Assembly (NCBI RefSeq): GCF_028736215.1
Contig: NZ_CP117883.1
Location: 6,572,001 to 6,636,000 of the forward strand
Reading direction: 5' to 3'
Length of the DNA: 64,000 bases
DNA from: Mucilaginibacter sp. KACC 22773
GTDB taxonomy: Bacteria; Bacteroidota; Bacteroidia; Sphingobacteriales; Sphingobacteriaceae
Positions 25,944 through 35,312 of the stretch are shown here, one piece after another. The notes under the pieces are model-generated. The model saw nothing but the letters and a program-made list of their open reading frames with translations, had not been told where the DNA came from and searched no databases. Position 1 is the stretch's first letter. The number at the start of each line of letters is the position of its first letter. A program made the position numbers and the translations under genes.

Positions 25944-27681
25944 CGAAGGAATTATACCATCAGAAGGATCAAAAAGTGTATGCACCTATACATTGCTATC
26001 CAACGGAACGGCCCTGAGCAGTACGTACCACGTTCTTTCAATTACGGTGAGCAAAGAGGTTAACAGGATACCAACCGCTACCATAATTATAGCGGATGGT
26101 GAAGCGAGCAAACAAACTTTTGCCATTAGCAACACCGCTGATTTTGAGCCCGGTAAAGAAATTGAAATAAAAGCTGGATACAGCAGTAAAGAGGATACAA
26201 TATTTAAAGGAATTGTAATTAAACACGGTATTAAGGTGCGTAAAAGCAGCAGCGTACTGGTGATAGAATGTAAAGATAAAGCCGTTAAAATGACCGTTAC
26301 CTGTAAAAATAAATATTTTAAAGAGGTTAAAGACAGCGATGTTATTGAACAGCTGATTGACGGGTACGGGCTGGAAAAAGATGTAGCTGCCACAGATCTT
26401 AGCCATAAAGAACTGGTGCAGTACAACACAACTGATTGGGATTTTTTGATGTGCCGGGTTGATGTAAATGGTTTGCTGTGCATGCCTAACGATGGAAAGA
26501 TAACCGTTGCTAAACCCGATTTTTCGGCAGCATCGGTACTAACAGTGCAATATGGAAGTACGGTGCATGATCTTGATGCCGAAATAGATGCAAGATTTCA
26601 GTTTAGTGGTGTAAAAGCAACAGGATGGAGCCAGAGCGATCAAAATGTTGAAACGGTTGATGCAGCAGATCCTTCGGTACCCGAAACAGGTAACCTATCT
26701 GCATCAACACTGGCAAATATTACCGGCACAGATGAATTTAAGCTGATTCATAGCGGCACCATGGTTGAACAGGAATTACAGCAATGGGCCAATGCTAAGC
26801 TACTTAAGCAGCGCATGGCCAAAATACGCGGCCGAATTACTACCGATGGCACTCCGGCTGTTACACCCGGTAAAATGATAAAGATAGATGGTGTTGGCGA
26901 GCGCTTTACCGGCAATATTTATGTAACAGCGGTAAGGCAGGAGATTCAAAAAGGGACCTGGCAAACATCTATGCAATTTGGCCTTGAGCCCGAATGGTTT
27001 GCACAAAGTTATGAAGTTGAACAGCCACTGGCGGGGGCATTATTACCTGCTATACAGGGCCTGCAAATAGGGATTGTAACCAAACTGGAAAGTGATCCTG
27101 ATGGCGAACACCGGATACAGGTAAAAGTGCCTGTAATTGATGCTGCAGATGATGGGATCTGGAGCAGGGTGTGCACGCTGGATGCCGGAAAAAACAGGGG
27201 TACATTTTACCTGCCAGAGATTGGCGACGAGGTGATAGTAGGATTTATTAACAACGATCCTCGCCATGCAGTGATATTAGGAATGTTAAATAGTAGTAAA
27301 AATCCGGCGGCGCTAACAGCTGCCGACAAAAATGACGAAAAAGGTTATACCAGCCGTAGCGGTATGAAGATGATTTTTAACGATGATAAAAAATCAATTG
27401 ACATTGAAACGCCTGCTGGTAATAAGTTCACGATAAGCGAAGACGAAAAATCCATGAAAATGGAAGATCAGAACGGGAACAAATTTACAATGGATCAGGA
27501 TGGGATAACAATAGACAGCTACAAGGACCTGACCATCAAAGCAAAAAAGGAGCTAAATGTTTCAGGGCAAAATGCCACGGTGAAGGCCGATTCCCAGGCT
27601 ACTTTTAAAGGAGGGTCGGCGGCGGAGTTTTCGTCGGGTGGTAGCACAGCTTTAAAAGGCAGTACAGTACAAATAAATTAA
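25936..27681 (+). CDS. VgrG-like central spike protein (Afp8-like)
   Basis: Trimeric spike that pierces the target envelope. The 581-aa protein has a gp27-like N-terminal part (about 1-360) with IPTATIIIADGEASKQTF and NTTDWDFLMCRVD. A gp5-like OB fold covers about 375-460, with IGIVTKLESDPDGEHRIQVKVP and FYLPEIGDEVIVGFINNDPRHAVILG. The C-terminal beta-helix is repetitive, for example GNKFTISEDEKSMKMED and GNKFTMDQDGITIDS. It has no extra enzymatic tail. Followed after 11 bp by the PAAR tip. Confidence 0.95.
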   Translation: MPNEGIIPSEGSKSVCTYTLLSNGTALSSTYHVLSITVSKEVNRIPTATIIIADGEASKQTFAISNTADFEPGKEIEIKAGYSSKEDTIFKGIVIKHGIKVRKSSSVLVIECKDKAVKMTVTCKNKYFKEVKDSDVIEQLIDGYGLEKDVAATDLSHKELVQYNTTDWDFLMCRVDVNGLLCMPNDGKITVAKPDFSAASVLTVQYGSTVHDLDAEIDARFQFSGVKATGWSQSDQNVETVDAADPSVPETGNLSASTLANITGTDEFKLIHSGTMVEQELQQWANAKLLKQRMAKIRGRITTDGTPAVTPGKMIKIDGVGERFTGNIYVTAVRQEIQKGTWQTSMQFGLEPEWFAQSYEVEQPLAGALLPAIQGLQIGIVTKLESDPDGEHRIQVKVPVIDAADDGIWSRVCTLDAGKNRGTFYLPEIGDEVIVGFINNDPRHAVILGMLNSSKNPAALTAADKNDEKGYTSRSGMKMIFNDDKKSIDIETPAGNKFTISEDEKSMKMEDQNGNKFTMDQDGITIDSYKDLTIKAKKELNVSGQNATVKADSQATFKGGSAAEFSSGGSTALKGSTVQIN

Positions 27682-27692
27682 ACAGTAAAAGG

Positions 27693-27983
27693 ATGCCGGC
27701 AGCAGCAAGAGTAGGAGATATGCATACATGCCCGTTGGTAACGGGAGTGGTACCGCACGTGGGCGGACCGGTTTTACCACCGGGATGCCCAACGGTATTG
27801 ATAGCCGGTATGCCGGCGGCGCGGGTTGGGGATATGCTTACCTGCACGGGCCCACCCGATACTATTTTGCAGGGGTCGGCAACGGTGACCATAGGGGGAA
27901 TGCCGGCCGCAAGAATGGGTGACCCTACTGCACATGGCGGTGTGATCATATTAGGAGCGCCAACTGTAATTATTGGAGGATAA
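27693..27983 (+). CDS. PAAR spike-tip protein
   Basis: A 96-aa protein that caps the spike. The PAAR motif occurs as MPAAARVGD, GMPAARVGDMLTC and GMPAARMGDPTAHGG, arranged around glycine-rich turns, with Cys and His positions for a metal at the tip. No effector domain is attached, so cargo is probably carried in the tube lumen and not on the tip. It lies before the gp25 gene, the reverse of the Afp9-Afp10 order. Confidence 0.95.
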   Translation: MPAAARVGDMHTCPLVTGVVPHVGGPVLPPGCPTVLIAGMPAARVGDMLTCTGPPDTILQGSATVTIGGMPAARMGDPTAHGGVIILGAPTVIIGG

Positions 27984-28000
27984 AATTAAAAAACTGAACC

Positions 28001-28453
28001 TTGGCAAAGCAAGCATTTACAAACAACGATTTTTTAGGCAAAGGCTGGAGCTTCCCGCCCACTTTTAACATCAACAGTAAAAGCGTGGAAGTAACAGAGA
28101 AGGAACTTGATATACAAAAAAGCCTTGAAATACTGCTAACGACTACGGTTGGTGAGCGGATTATGGAGCCCAAATATGGCTGTGATATGGTCGACCTGGT
28201 TTTTGAGCCGTTGAACACCACTGTAAAAACTATAATGATAGACAGGATACAAACAGCCATCCTTTATTTTGAGCCCAGGATAGACGCAAAAAATATAAGT
28301 ATGGATATCCAGAATGACGCCGAAGGTATAGTGCTGATAGAGATTGACTACATCGTACGCAGCACTAACTCCAGGTTCAACTTTGTTTACCCTTATTATA
28401 TTGACGAGGGGACCGAAATTCAAATTATAACAACAAATACACAGGTAGCCTAA
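28001..28453 (+). CDS. gp25-like baseplate wedge protein (Afp9-like)
   Basis: Starts sheath assembly at the baseplate. The 150-aa protein has the gp25 core ILLTTTVGERIMEPKYGCDMVDLVFEPL and GIVLIEIDYIVRSTNS. TTG at 28001 is the only possible start near the family N-terminus, because an in-frame TGA precedes it at 27995 and the next ATG lies in the conserved core. FLGKGWSFPPTF directly after it is the family beginning, so the TTG start is well supported. Confidence 0.92.
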   Translation: MAKQAFTNNDFLGKGWSFPPTFNINSKSVEVTEKELDIQKSLEILLTTTVGERIMEPKYGCDMVDLVFEPLNTTVKTIMIDRIQTAILYFEPRIDAKNISMDIQNDAEGIVLIEIDYIVRSTNSRFNFVYPYYIDEGTEIQIITTNTQVA

Positions 28454-28464
28454 ACAACAAAAAT

Positions 28465-31400
28465 ATGGCCTGCAACGAATATAAAAATCCTTTACAGCGT
28501 GGTGGAACCGACCAGCAGCAACGCCAGCTTGCCGCGCTCAAAAGCGATTATGTATCGATAGATGAGCGCGATTACAAAGAATGGATAGTTTTTGCCAATC
28601 AGTTTGCCGGTTTTGTAAAATATTTTGATGTAAACAATAACCAAACTAATAACTGGCAGCCGTTTTTTAACTCAGATATCTCGGCCATATTAGGCACCGT
28701 GGCCATACAGGATATCAATGAGTACCGCCTTGCGATAAAGGAGAAATTTGATGCAATACATAACCCGGCAAATAAAACCCAAACCGACCTCTTAAGAACA
28801 AATTTAAACGCACTGTTCAGCGGTATTTTAAGCCTGACATTGGCGCTCGATAGCTACTGCATCCAGCTTCCGGAGAGCAGCCCATTAAAGGCTATCATTA
28901 CCAATCTGATAAAAACAAAGCTCCAGGCGCCGTTTGCTTCTCTTTTAACTTTTTATAAATCGGCATATAACAGTAATCCCCTGTTAACGCTTGTAAAAGA
29001 GAGTGATAACAGTAAATGGACCATACTGAACCGCGGTGCTCAAAACCCACAGGCAATTTTAACTTCCGAAAGTGTATCGCCGCTTTGGCTTAACGGTAGC
29101 GCATCATTGCATGATCTTTATAACAGCTTAACACCAAATCCAAAGGTTTTTGGACCCGACCCGGCGGTTGAGAAGAAAATAATACACCTTTCGAGGCACA
29201 ATTTGTTTACGGGCATTTTTGATACATACCTGCAAACCTACACCCGCATCATCAACGAGGCCGAAGGCCAGTTGCTGGTTACACTTACAAATGATAGCAC
29301 GCATACCCCACATTATGCATTATTCATTACTTTTCTTAAGCTGTTTAAATATGCTAAACAAAGCCTTAACACGTTAACGCAACGGCATCTTGATTTTTAT
29401 TATAAAGAAGTACTAAAGCTTACTCCTAAAAAAGCAAACCCCAGCCATGCCCATGTGATAATTGAACTTGCCAAACAGGTTGACGAATTTATGCTGGCCA
29501 AAGGCTCCGCTTTTAAAGCTGGAAAAGATGCCCTGGGAAAAGATGTAACCTTTACGCTTGACGCGGATACTGTATTTAATAAAGCGGGCGTAGCCAAATT
29601 GATGAGCATATATCGGGGCGATGATAAAGACAATATCGGTACGGTAATTAACAAAGGGCGCTGGTTTGCATCGCCGGTTGCCAACAGTGCCGATGGTTTG
29701 GGCGCCAAATTAAAAACATTGAATGGCGAATGGCATCCTTTTTACAATAAAGAATATTTTGATGGTGCGCTATCGGCTATCGATATGCCAAAAGCGCAAA
29801 TAGGTTTTGCAATTGCCAGCCATTATTTGTTTTTGAACGAGGGACAACGGGAAGTTAATTTAAACCTGGAGTTTGCCGGTGCAAATCAATTTTTGCCTGT
29901 TAACACAGCGGTTGATTGTTATGTTACAACAGCGAAGGGATGGTACAAGGTGCCAGATACCTCTGTTAAAGTAATAAACAAGCAAAATAATAGCGCAGCA
30001 AAGGAATGCTCGGCTGTTTATTTCATTTTACAGGGAAACGACCCTGCGGTGGTTAACTATAACCCAAAGGTGCATGGGGGTACTTTTAAAAGCCTTTTCC
30101 CAATTTTAAAAGTTTATCTAAAAAATGAAGATGCTACTGCTTACCAATATGATGATTTGAAAGACCGGTCCTTAACATCGGTAGAGATAAACGTTTCTGT
30201 TGGAGGAAATGGCATTTCATTTAACCAAAATGGAATAAAACAGCTTCAAATATCAGGCGATAGCGGATTAATCGATTCATCAAAACCCTTTCAGCCATTT
30301 GGTGCTATCCCAAAACCGGGGGCATCATTTATTATCGGCAACCAGGAATTATTTACAAAAAAAGGCGCGGTAGTTTTAATGAATATAGAATGGGCAAATA
30401 TGCCGGCCTCAGCTAAAATTTCGTATCCGTCAAGTAATTATTTGCCGGCTACCTACGTGCAATTTATAAAGAACGGAACGTGGGCACCCGATGGCAGCTC
30501 GACACCCAAAAAAAATTTATTGTTGTTTAGCTGGGGATCGTCTTCAAATCCTGTGCTTACTACTGCCTATGAGCGTTTTGCTTTGGATGACGGAACGGTT
30601 GTAAACTATACCGACTCCTATGAACCCTATGATACAAAAACCAACCAGGGCTTTTTAAAAATAACACTTGATGCGGACCTTGGGTTTGATACCTACCAGG
30701 CAGACCAGGTTACTTACCTTATTAAACTGGCTAATAAAACGTGGACATCTACTGATGGCGTTCCGTTCAAACCATATTCGCCTACCATCAAGTCAATTTA
30801 TATCAGCTATAATGCGGTAACGAATTATAAAATAGGCACCAACGATCAAAAAGCTTTTGACGGCAGGGCTATTCAATACTACCACTTATCACCATTTGGC
30901 GAGGCCGAGCAAAGTAAAACGTTAAACCCTGATGAGAGCGTTTTCATGCTGCCTCAATTTAATCATGCAGAAGAAAACTCTCCGGCAGATGATGTAGCAG
31001 AATTTTTTATAGGCCTGGATAATTTAGCAGCCCAGCAAAGTGTAAACATACTTTTCCAGGTATTGGAAGGCACAAGCGATCCGGTGGTTTCCATTTATAA
31101 GAAACTGATTTCATGGAACTACCTGTCAAGCAACCAATGGAAAGCTTTTACCGATCAGCAGGTGGTAGATGGTACCGCTTATCTAAGGCAATCCGGCATA
31201 ATTTCTTTCCAGATCCCCGAAGGGGCAACAACTGATAATACCATTATGCCTGCCGGTTATTTGTGGATAAAGGCATCTATATCCATACCAACGGATCCCG
31301 CTGCCCCGGCAGGCTCCAATAAGCCAGGCGCGGTGTGTAAACTGCTGAATGTATTGGCACAAGCAGCACAGGTTACCTTTGCCGATAATGGGAACGATCC

Positions 31401-32244
31401 GGCGTTTTTAAGCACCGCCTTACCCGGTAACACCATAAGTAAACTGGCCAACGCGCAAACAGCTATAAAAAAAATAACGCAGCCATATCCGTCGTTTGAG
31501 GGTAAGCCTGTTGAAGACAACACGCATTTTTATGTGCGTGCGAGCGAAAGACTACGCCATAAGGACCGCGCAATTACCATATGGGATTACGAACGCTTAG
31601 TGCTGGAAGCCTTCCCCGAAATACACCGGGTTAAGTGCCTTAATCATACCAAATATGAAAACGGCAAACTGTATGAAGATGCACCGGGATATGTTACCGT
31701 AATTACCATACCCGACCTGACTAATCATAACGAAATAAATCCGTTAAGGCCCTACACTAATGCCGATACTATTACGCAAATACAGGCGTACCTGCAGCAA
31801 CGGATTTCGTGCCAGGTTAACCTGAATGTTAACAACCCCATTTTTGAAGAGGTGCAACTTGTATTCAAGTTGAAATTATATGAGGGGCGCGATTACAGTT
31901 ATTACAGCAAATTACTTAAGGACAGTATTACCAGGTACCTGAGCCCATGGGCGTATGGGCAGGCCGACGATGTACAGTTTGGTGGCAAAATTGAAAAATC
32001 GGTATTGATCAATTTTATTGAAGCACAATATTATGTCGATTATATAACCGATGTACAGCTATTCCTGCTCGGCAGCGATCCGAATGTTATGCCGCAGGAC
32101 CAGGAAGAAATCGAGGCAACAACATCCATATCCATCCTGGTTTCTGTACCGGCCGATAAGCACAATATAACAGAAATACCCGATGTGGCAGCAGCCCAGA
32201 ACAATTCAAAGTGCGCAGACCCTTTTAATATGATAAGCATATAA
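28465..32244 (+). CDS. Large baseplate protein with J/gp6-like C-terminus (Afp11-like)
   Basis: The 1259-aa baseplate wedge protein. The C-terminal third carries the recognisable part: TFYVRASERLRHKDRAI-like segment (here HFYVRASERLRHKDRAITIW), FPEIHRVKCLNH, APGYVTVITIPDL, and SITRYLSPWAYGQADDVQFGGKI, as in baseplate J family proteins. The N-terminal 350 residues are largely helical (NLNALFSGILSLTLALDSY), and a beta-rich middle (about 420-950) follows. It starts 11 bp after gp25. No enzymatic motifs are seen. Confidence 0.9.
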   Translation: MACNEYKNPLQRGGTDQQQRQLAALKSDYVSIDERDYKEWIVFANQFAGFVKYFDVNNNQTNNWQPFFNSDISAILGTVAIQDINEYRLAIKEKFDAIHNPANKTQTDLLRTNLNALFSGILSLTLALDSYCIQLPESSPLKAIITNLIKTKLQAPFASLLTFYKSAYNSNPLLTLVKESDNSKWTILNRGAQNPQAILTSESVSPLWLNGSASLHDLYNSLTPNPKVFGPDPAVEKKIIHLSRHNLFTGIFDTYLQTYTRIINEAEGQLLVTLTNDSTHTPHYALFITFLKLFKYAKQSLNTLTQRHLDFYYKEVLKLTPKKANPSHAHVIIELAKQVDEFMLAKGSAFKAGKDALGKDVTFTLDADTVFNKAGVAKLMSIYRGDDKDNIGTVINKGRWFASPVANSADGLGAKLKTLNGEWHPFYNKEYFDGALSAIDMPKAQIGFAIASHYLFLNEGQREVNLNLEFAGANQFLPVNTAVDCYVTTAKGWYKVPDTSVKVINKQNNSAAKECSAVYFILQGNDPAVVNYNPKVHGGTFKSLFPILKVYLKNEDATAYQYDDLKDRSLTSVEINVSVGGNGISFNQNGIKQLQISGDSGLIDSSKPFQPFGAIPKPGASFIIGNQELFTKKGAVVLMNIEWANMPASAKISYPSSNYLPATYVQFIKNGTWAPDGSSTPKKNLLLFSWGSSSNPVLTTAYERFALDDGTVVNYTDSYEPYDTKTNQGFLKITLDADLGFDTYQADQVTYLIKLANKTWTSTDGVPFKPYSPTIKSIYISYNAVTNYKIGTNDQKAFDGRAIQYYHLSPFGEAEQSKTLNPDESVFMLPQFNHAEENSPADDVAEFFIGLDNLAAQQSVNILFQVLEGTSDPVVSIYKKLISWNYLSSNQWKAFTDQQVVDGTAYLRQSGIISFQIPEGATTDNTIMPAGYLWIKASISIPTDPAAPAGSNKPGAVCKLLNVLAQAAQVTFADNGNDPAFLSTALPGNTISKLANAQTAIKKITQPYPSFEGKPVEDNTHFYVRASERLRHKDRAITIWDYERLVLEAFPEIHRVKCLNHTKYENGKLYEDAPGYVTVITIPDLTNHNEINPLRPYTNADTITQIQAYLQQRISCQVNLNVNNPIFEEVQLVFKLKLYEGRDYSYYSKLLKDSITRYLSPWAYGQADDVQFGGKIEKSVLINFIEAQYYVDYITDVQLFLLGSDPNVMPQDQEEIEATTSISILVSVPADKHNITEIPDVAAAQNNSKCADPFNMISI

Positions 32245-32262
32245 CTATATCAACCAATTGAG

Positions 32263-35200
32263 ATGGCAGATAATGTAACCATATATAAAAATCCAAAAAC
32301 GCCCCCGGCAGAGGATTACAACTATCTGCGGGCGCAGGGAATGGACTATATTGAGGCCCTGGGCAATAAATTGTGGACAGATTACAATATTCACGATCCG
32401 GGTATCACTATACTCGAAGCATTATGTTATGCCATAACCGACCTTGGTTACCGCTCGTCATTTGATATAAAAGATATTTTAGCATTACCTCCTAAACAGG
32501 CCCCCGATCCTGATTTGCAGGCATTTTACACCGCCAAAAACATATTAACTGTAAATCCCTGGACAACAAACGATTATCGCAAACTGATTATTGATGTTAA
32601 TGGCGTAAAAAATGCCTGGCTGCACTGCCTTAAATGCCCATGCGATATATTTTTATACGCCAATTGCCTAAAAAGTGAGTTACAATATAGTGCAACCGAA
32701 CATCCCATTATAATAAAGGGGATGTACGATGTAAAGGTTGAGTTTGAGGATGATGTTACCGCAGGCGATTTAAACAGCGGTAAAATTTTACACCCCTTTA
32801 GTTTTATAAGCGATGTGGTTAATAATATCACCTCATCAGCAGTAATTGAAATGCGTTTGCCATCTTTTAAAAGCCTGGAGGATGACGATACGGCAATGAC
32901 ATTTTTTACTGTGCCTGCAGGTGATGTTCAAAGCGTGGATACCAAGTTTATATCGGGCAATAAAGGCGACAATACCGATATTCCGCAATCCGACCTGGGA
33001 AAGGGACTGCGCAATCCGCTGTTTGCTACATTTAATATTACGCTTGATCCTGCAAAGGTAACCTTACCTGGCGGCAATCAAAGGCTGATGGAAGACGTGC
33101 CGTTTACTATTTGGTTTAACAGTGATGCCGACAGAAAAGCGATACAACTGGCTGATATTAAAACTGCCATAAATGATATTGCCGACCAGGGCATTATTCC
33201 CAATTATTATGGTAAGGTTAAAGCTGCTGCTGTTATCATAAAAAACGTGCGCGATACGTTGATGGCGCATAGAAATCTTTGTGAGGATTATTGCACCATT
33301 ACAGCCGTCGAAACTGAAGATGTAGCTGTTTGTGCCGATTTGGATGTAAGCCCCGAAAGCGATATTGAGCAGGTTTTAGCACAGGCATATTTTCTCATCG
33401 ATCAATATTTTAGCCCTGATGTTGATTTTTATTCACTCGCCGAAATGGTGAAAGCCGGTTTTTCGGTGGATGAAATATTTAACGGCCCGGCGTTAAACAG
33501 CGGGTTTATAAAAGATGAGCAATTACTGGCCGCGCAATTAAAAACCGAATTACACACGTCGGATATTTATGCCATACTCATGAATATTCCCGGCGTACTG
33601 GCGGTACGCGGTTTAATATTGTCGCCTTATGATAGCGAAGGCCACCGGTTAAAAGGCGAAGCATGGGTTTTGCCTGTGGAGCCCGGTAAACAGGCGCGGC
33701 TGTATATTAATGGCAGTAAATTCCTGGTGTTTAAAAATGGCCTGCCCTTTTTGCCGGATAAGGCCGAATTAAATGATACGCTTAACGTAATTAAAGGTAA
33801 CAATATACGGCCCAAATTTTCCGCCGGCGATAATCTTATACCGGTACCGGTGGGATCATATTACGAACTAACAGATTATTACCCTGTACAATATTCGCTG
33901 CCGCTTACTTATGGTGTTGGTTATTTTGGCCTGCCGCAAAATGTAACTAACCAGCGCAAAGCCCAGGCAAAACAACTTAAGGCTTATTTACTTTTTTATG
34001 AGCAATTACTTGCCGGCTACCTGGAGCAGCTAAGCCACGTGAAAGACCTGTTTTCGTTAAGTACGGCAATCAACAAAACTTATTACAGCCACAAACTGGA
34101 TAACTCTATAATAAAAGACATTGAAGATGTATTTACCATATCAGAAACCGATCTGCAATCTATCAGCGAAAGCCAAACCACTTTTTTAGATAGGCGGAAC
34201 CGTTTTTTGGATCACCTTATGGCGCGTTTTGGCGAGCAGTTTAATGACTACGCCTTAATGCTGTACAGCTACAGCGACAGTAAAAAAATTGCCGACGAGA
34301 TATTAATTAAGGATAAGATAGCCTTTATAAAAGATATACCCTTTGCAGGCAGTAATCGTGCAAAAGCCTATAATTATAAGGATGCATCAAATATTTGCAG
34401 CGACAACAACATAGCCGGTATTAAAAAACGCATTGAGCAGGTTTTAGGGCTTAAGCAGTTTGACGATTATGTGGATATAACCGATGTCACTGATACATCG
34501 GGCAATGCCACAGCGCGTTATTGGAATATTACTGACGATAATGGTACAGCATGGTTGTTAAGCAACAAAAACTATCTTAATTATACCCCCGAAGATGCCA
34601 GGGTAACGGCGAAATGTGATGCCAATAATTTATTAAATCTCCTTACTGATGTCTCAAAATACGATGTAAAGAAAGACACAGAATGGCATGTGATAGTTAA
34701 AAACGGCGCCAGCCAGGTCGTAGCTGTAAGCGCAGCATCCTTTGCCAAAAAAGTTGACGCCACTGCTCACATAAATAAAATTGTAGCTTTTATAAAGGGC
34801 GTAGCTGAGGCCAACAAGATTTTTATTGTGGAGCATTTACTGCTAAGGCCACGCAATTTACCGGGAGGGCTCATCCCTGCCGGCGATGCTTTATTACCCA
34901 TCTGTATTACTGCCGATTGCAATGTTTGCGGCGATGAAGATCCATATAGCTTCCGCTTAACTGTTGTAATGAATGGGTCGAACGGGCTTACAAATGAAGG
35001 CCTGCAATTCCGCCGGTTTGCCGAAAACGCCATACGGATGGAGATACCGGCCCATTTAGGCATTAAAATTTGCTGGGTTTCAACCGCCCAATTGCAAACC
35101 TTTGAAACATTGTACTGCGGCTGGGAAAATGAACTTGCAAAAGCCACTCCTGATGCTGTGCAGCTAAGTAATAAGCTAAAAAGCTTATTAGATGAATTTA

Positions 35201-35295
35201 GCCAGTTAAAAAATATTTATCCTAAAGCCTCATTGCACGATTGTGTGGACGGAGACGATCAAAACCGTGTTTATTTAAACAAAACTGTTATTTAA
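32263..35295 (+). CDS. Baseplate wedge protein (Afp12-like)
   Basis: A 1010-aa baseplate protein located where Afp12 is found. Its N-terminal motif DYNIHDPGITILEALCYAIT is the conserved DxDPGxTxxE section of tail baseplate wedges; DLGYRSSFDIKDIL follows. A late LLLRPRNLPGG with CITADCNVCGDEDPYSFR occurs near the C-terminus and has a CxxxCxxC-like cluster of cysteines. It is 18 bp after the previous baseplate gene and 17 bp before the PKD protein. The wedge role rests on motif and position. Confidence 0.85.
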   Translation: MADNVTIYKNPKTPPAEDYNYLRAQGMDYIEALGNKLWTDYNIHDPGITILEALCYAITDLGYRSSFDIKDILALPPKQAPDPDLQAFYTAKNILTVNPWTTNDYRKLIIDVNGVKNAWLHCLKCPCDIFLYANCLKSELQYSATEHPIIIKGMYDVKVEFEDDVTAGDLNSGKILHPFSFISDVVNNITSSAVIEMRLPSFKSLEDDDTAMTFFTVPAGDVQSVDTKFISGNKGDNTDIPQSDLGKGLRNPLFATFNITLDPAKVTLPGGNQRLMEDVPFTIWFNSDADRKAIQLADIKTAINDIADQGIIPNYYGKVKAAAVIIKNVRDTLMAHRNLCEDYCTITAVETEDVAVCADLDVSPESDIEQVLAQAYFLIDQYFSPDVDFYSLAEMVKAGFSVDEIFNGPALNSGFIKDEQLLAAQLKTELHTSDIYAILMNIPGVLAVRGLILSPYDSEGHRLKGEAWVLPVEPGKQARLYINGSKFLVFKNGLPFLPDKAELNDTLNVIKGNNIRPKFSAGDNLIPVPVGSYYELTDYYPVQYSLPLTYGVGYFGLPQNVTNQRKAQAKQLKAYLLFYEQLLAGYLEQLSHVKDLFSLSTAINKTYYSHKLDNSIIKDIEDVFTISETDLQSISESQTTFLDRRNRFLDHLMARFGEQFNDYALMLYSYSDSKKIADEILIKDKIAFIKDIPFAGSNRAKAYNYKDASNICSDNNIAGIKKRIEQVLGLKQFDDYVDITDVTDTSGNATARYWNITDDNGTAWLLSNKNYLNYTPEDARVTAKCDANNLLNLLTDVSKYDVKKDTEWHVIVKNGASQVVAVSAASFAKKVDATAHINKIVAFIKGVAEANKIFIVEHLLLRPRNLPGGLIPAGDALLPICITADCNVCGDEDPYSFRLTVVMNGSNGLTNEGLQFRRFAENAIRMEIPAHLGIKICWVSTAQLQTFETLYCGWENELAKATPDAVQLSNKLKSLLDEFSQLKNIYPKASLHDCVDGDDQNRVYLNKTVI

Positions 35296-35312
35296 TTTAA
35301 AAATAATTTGTC

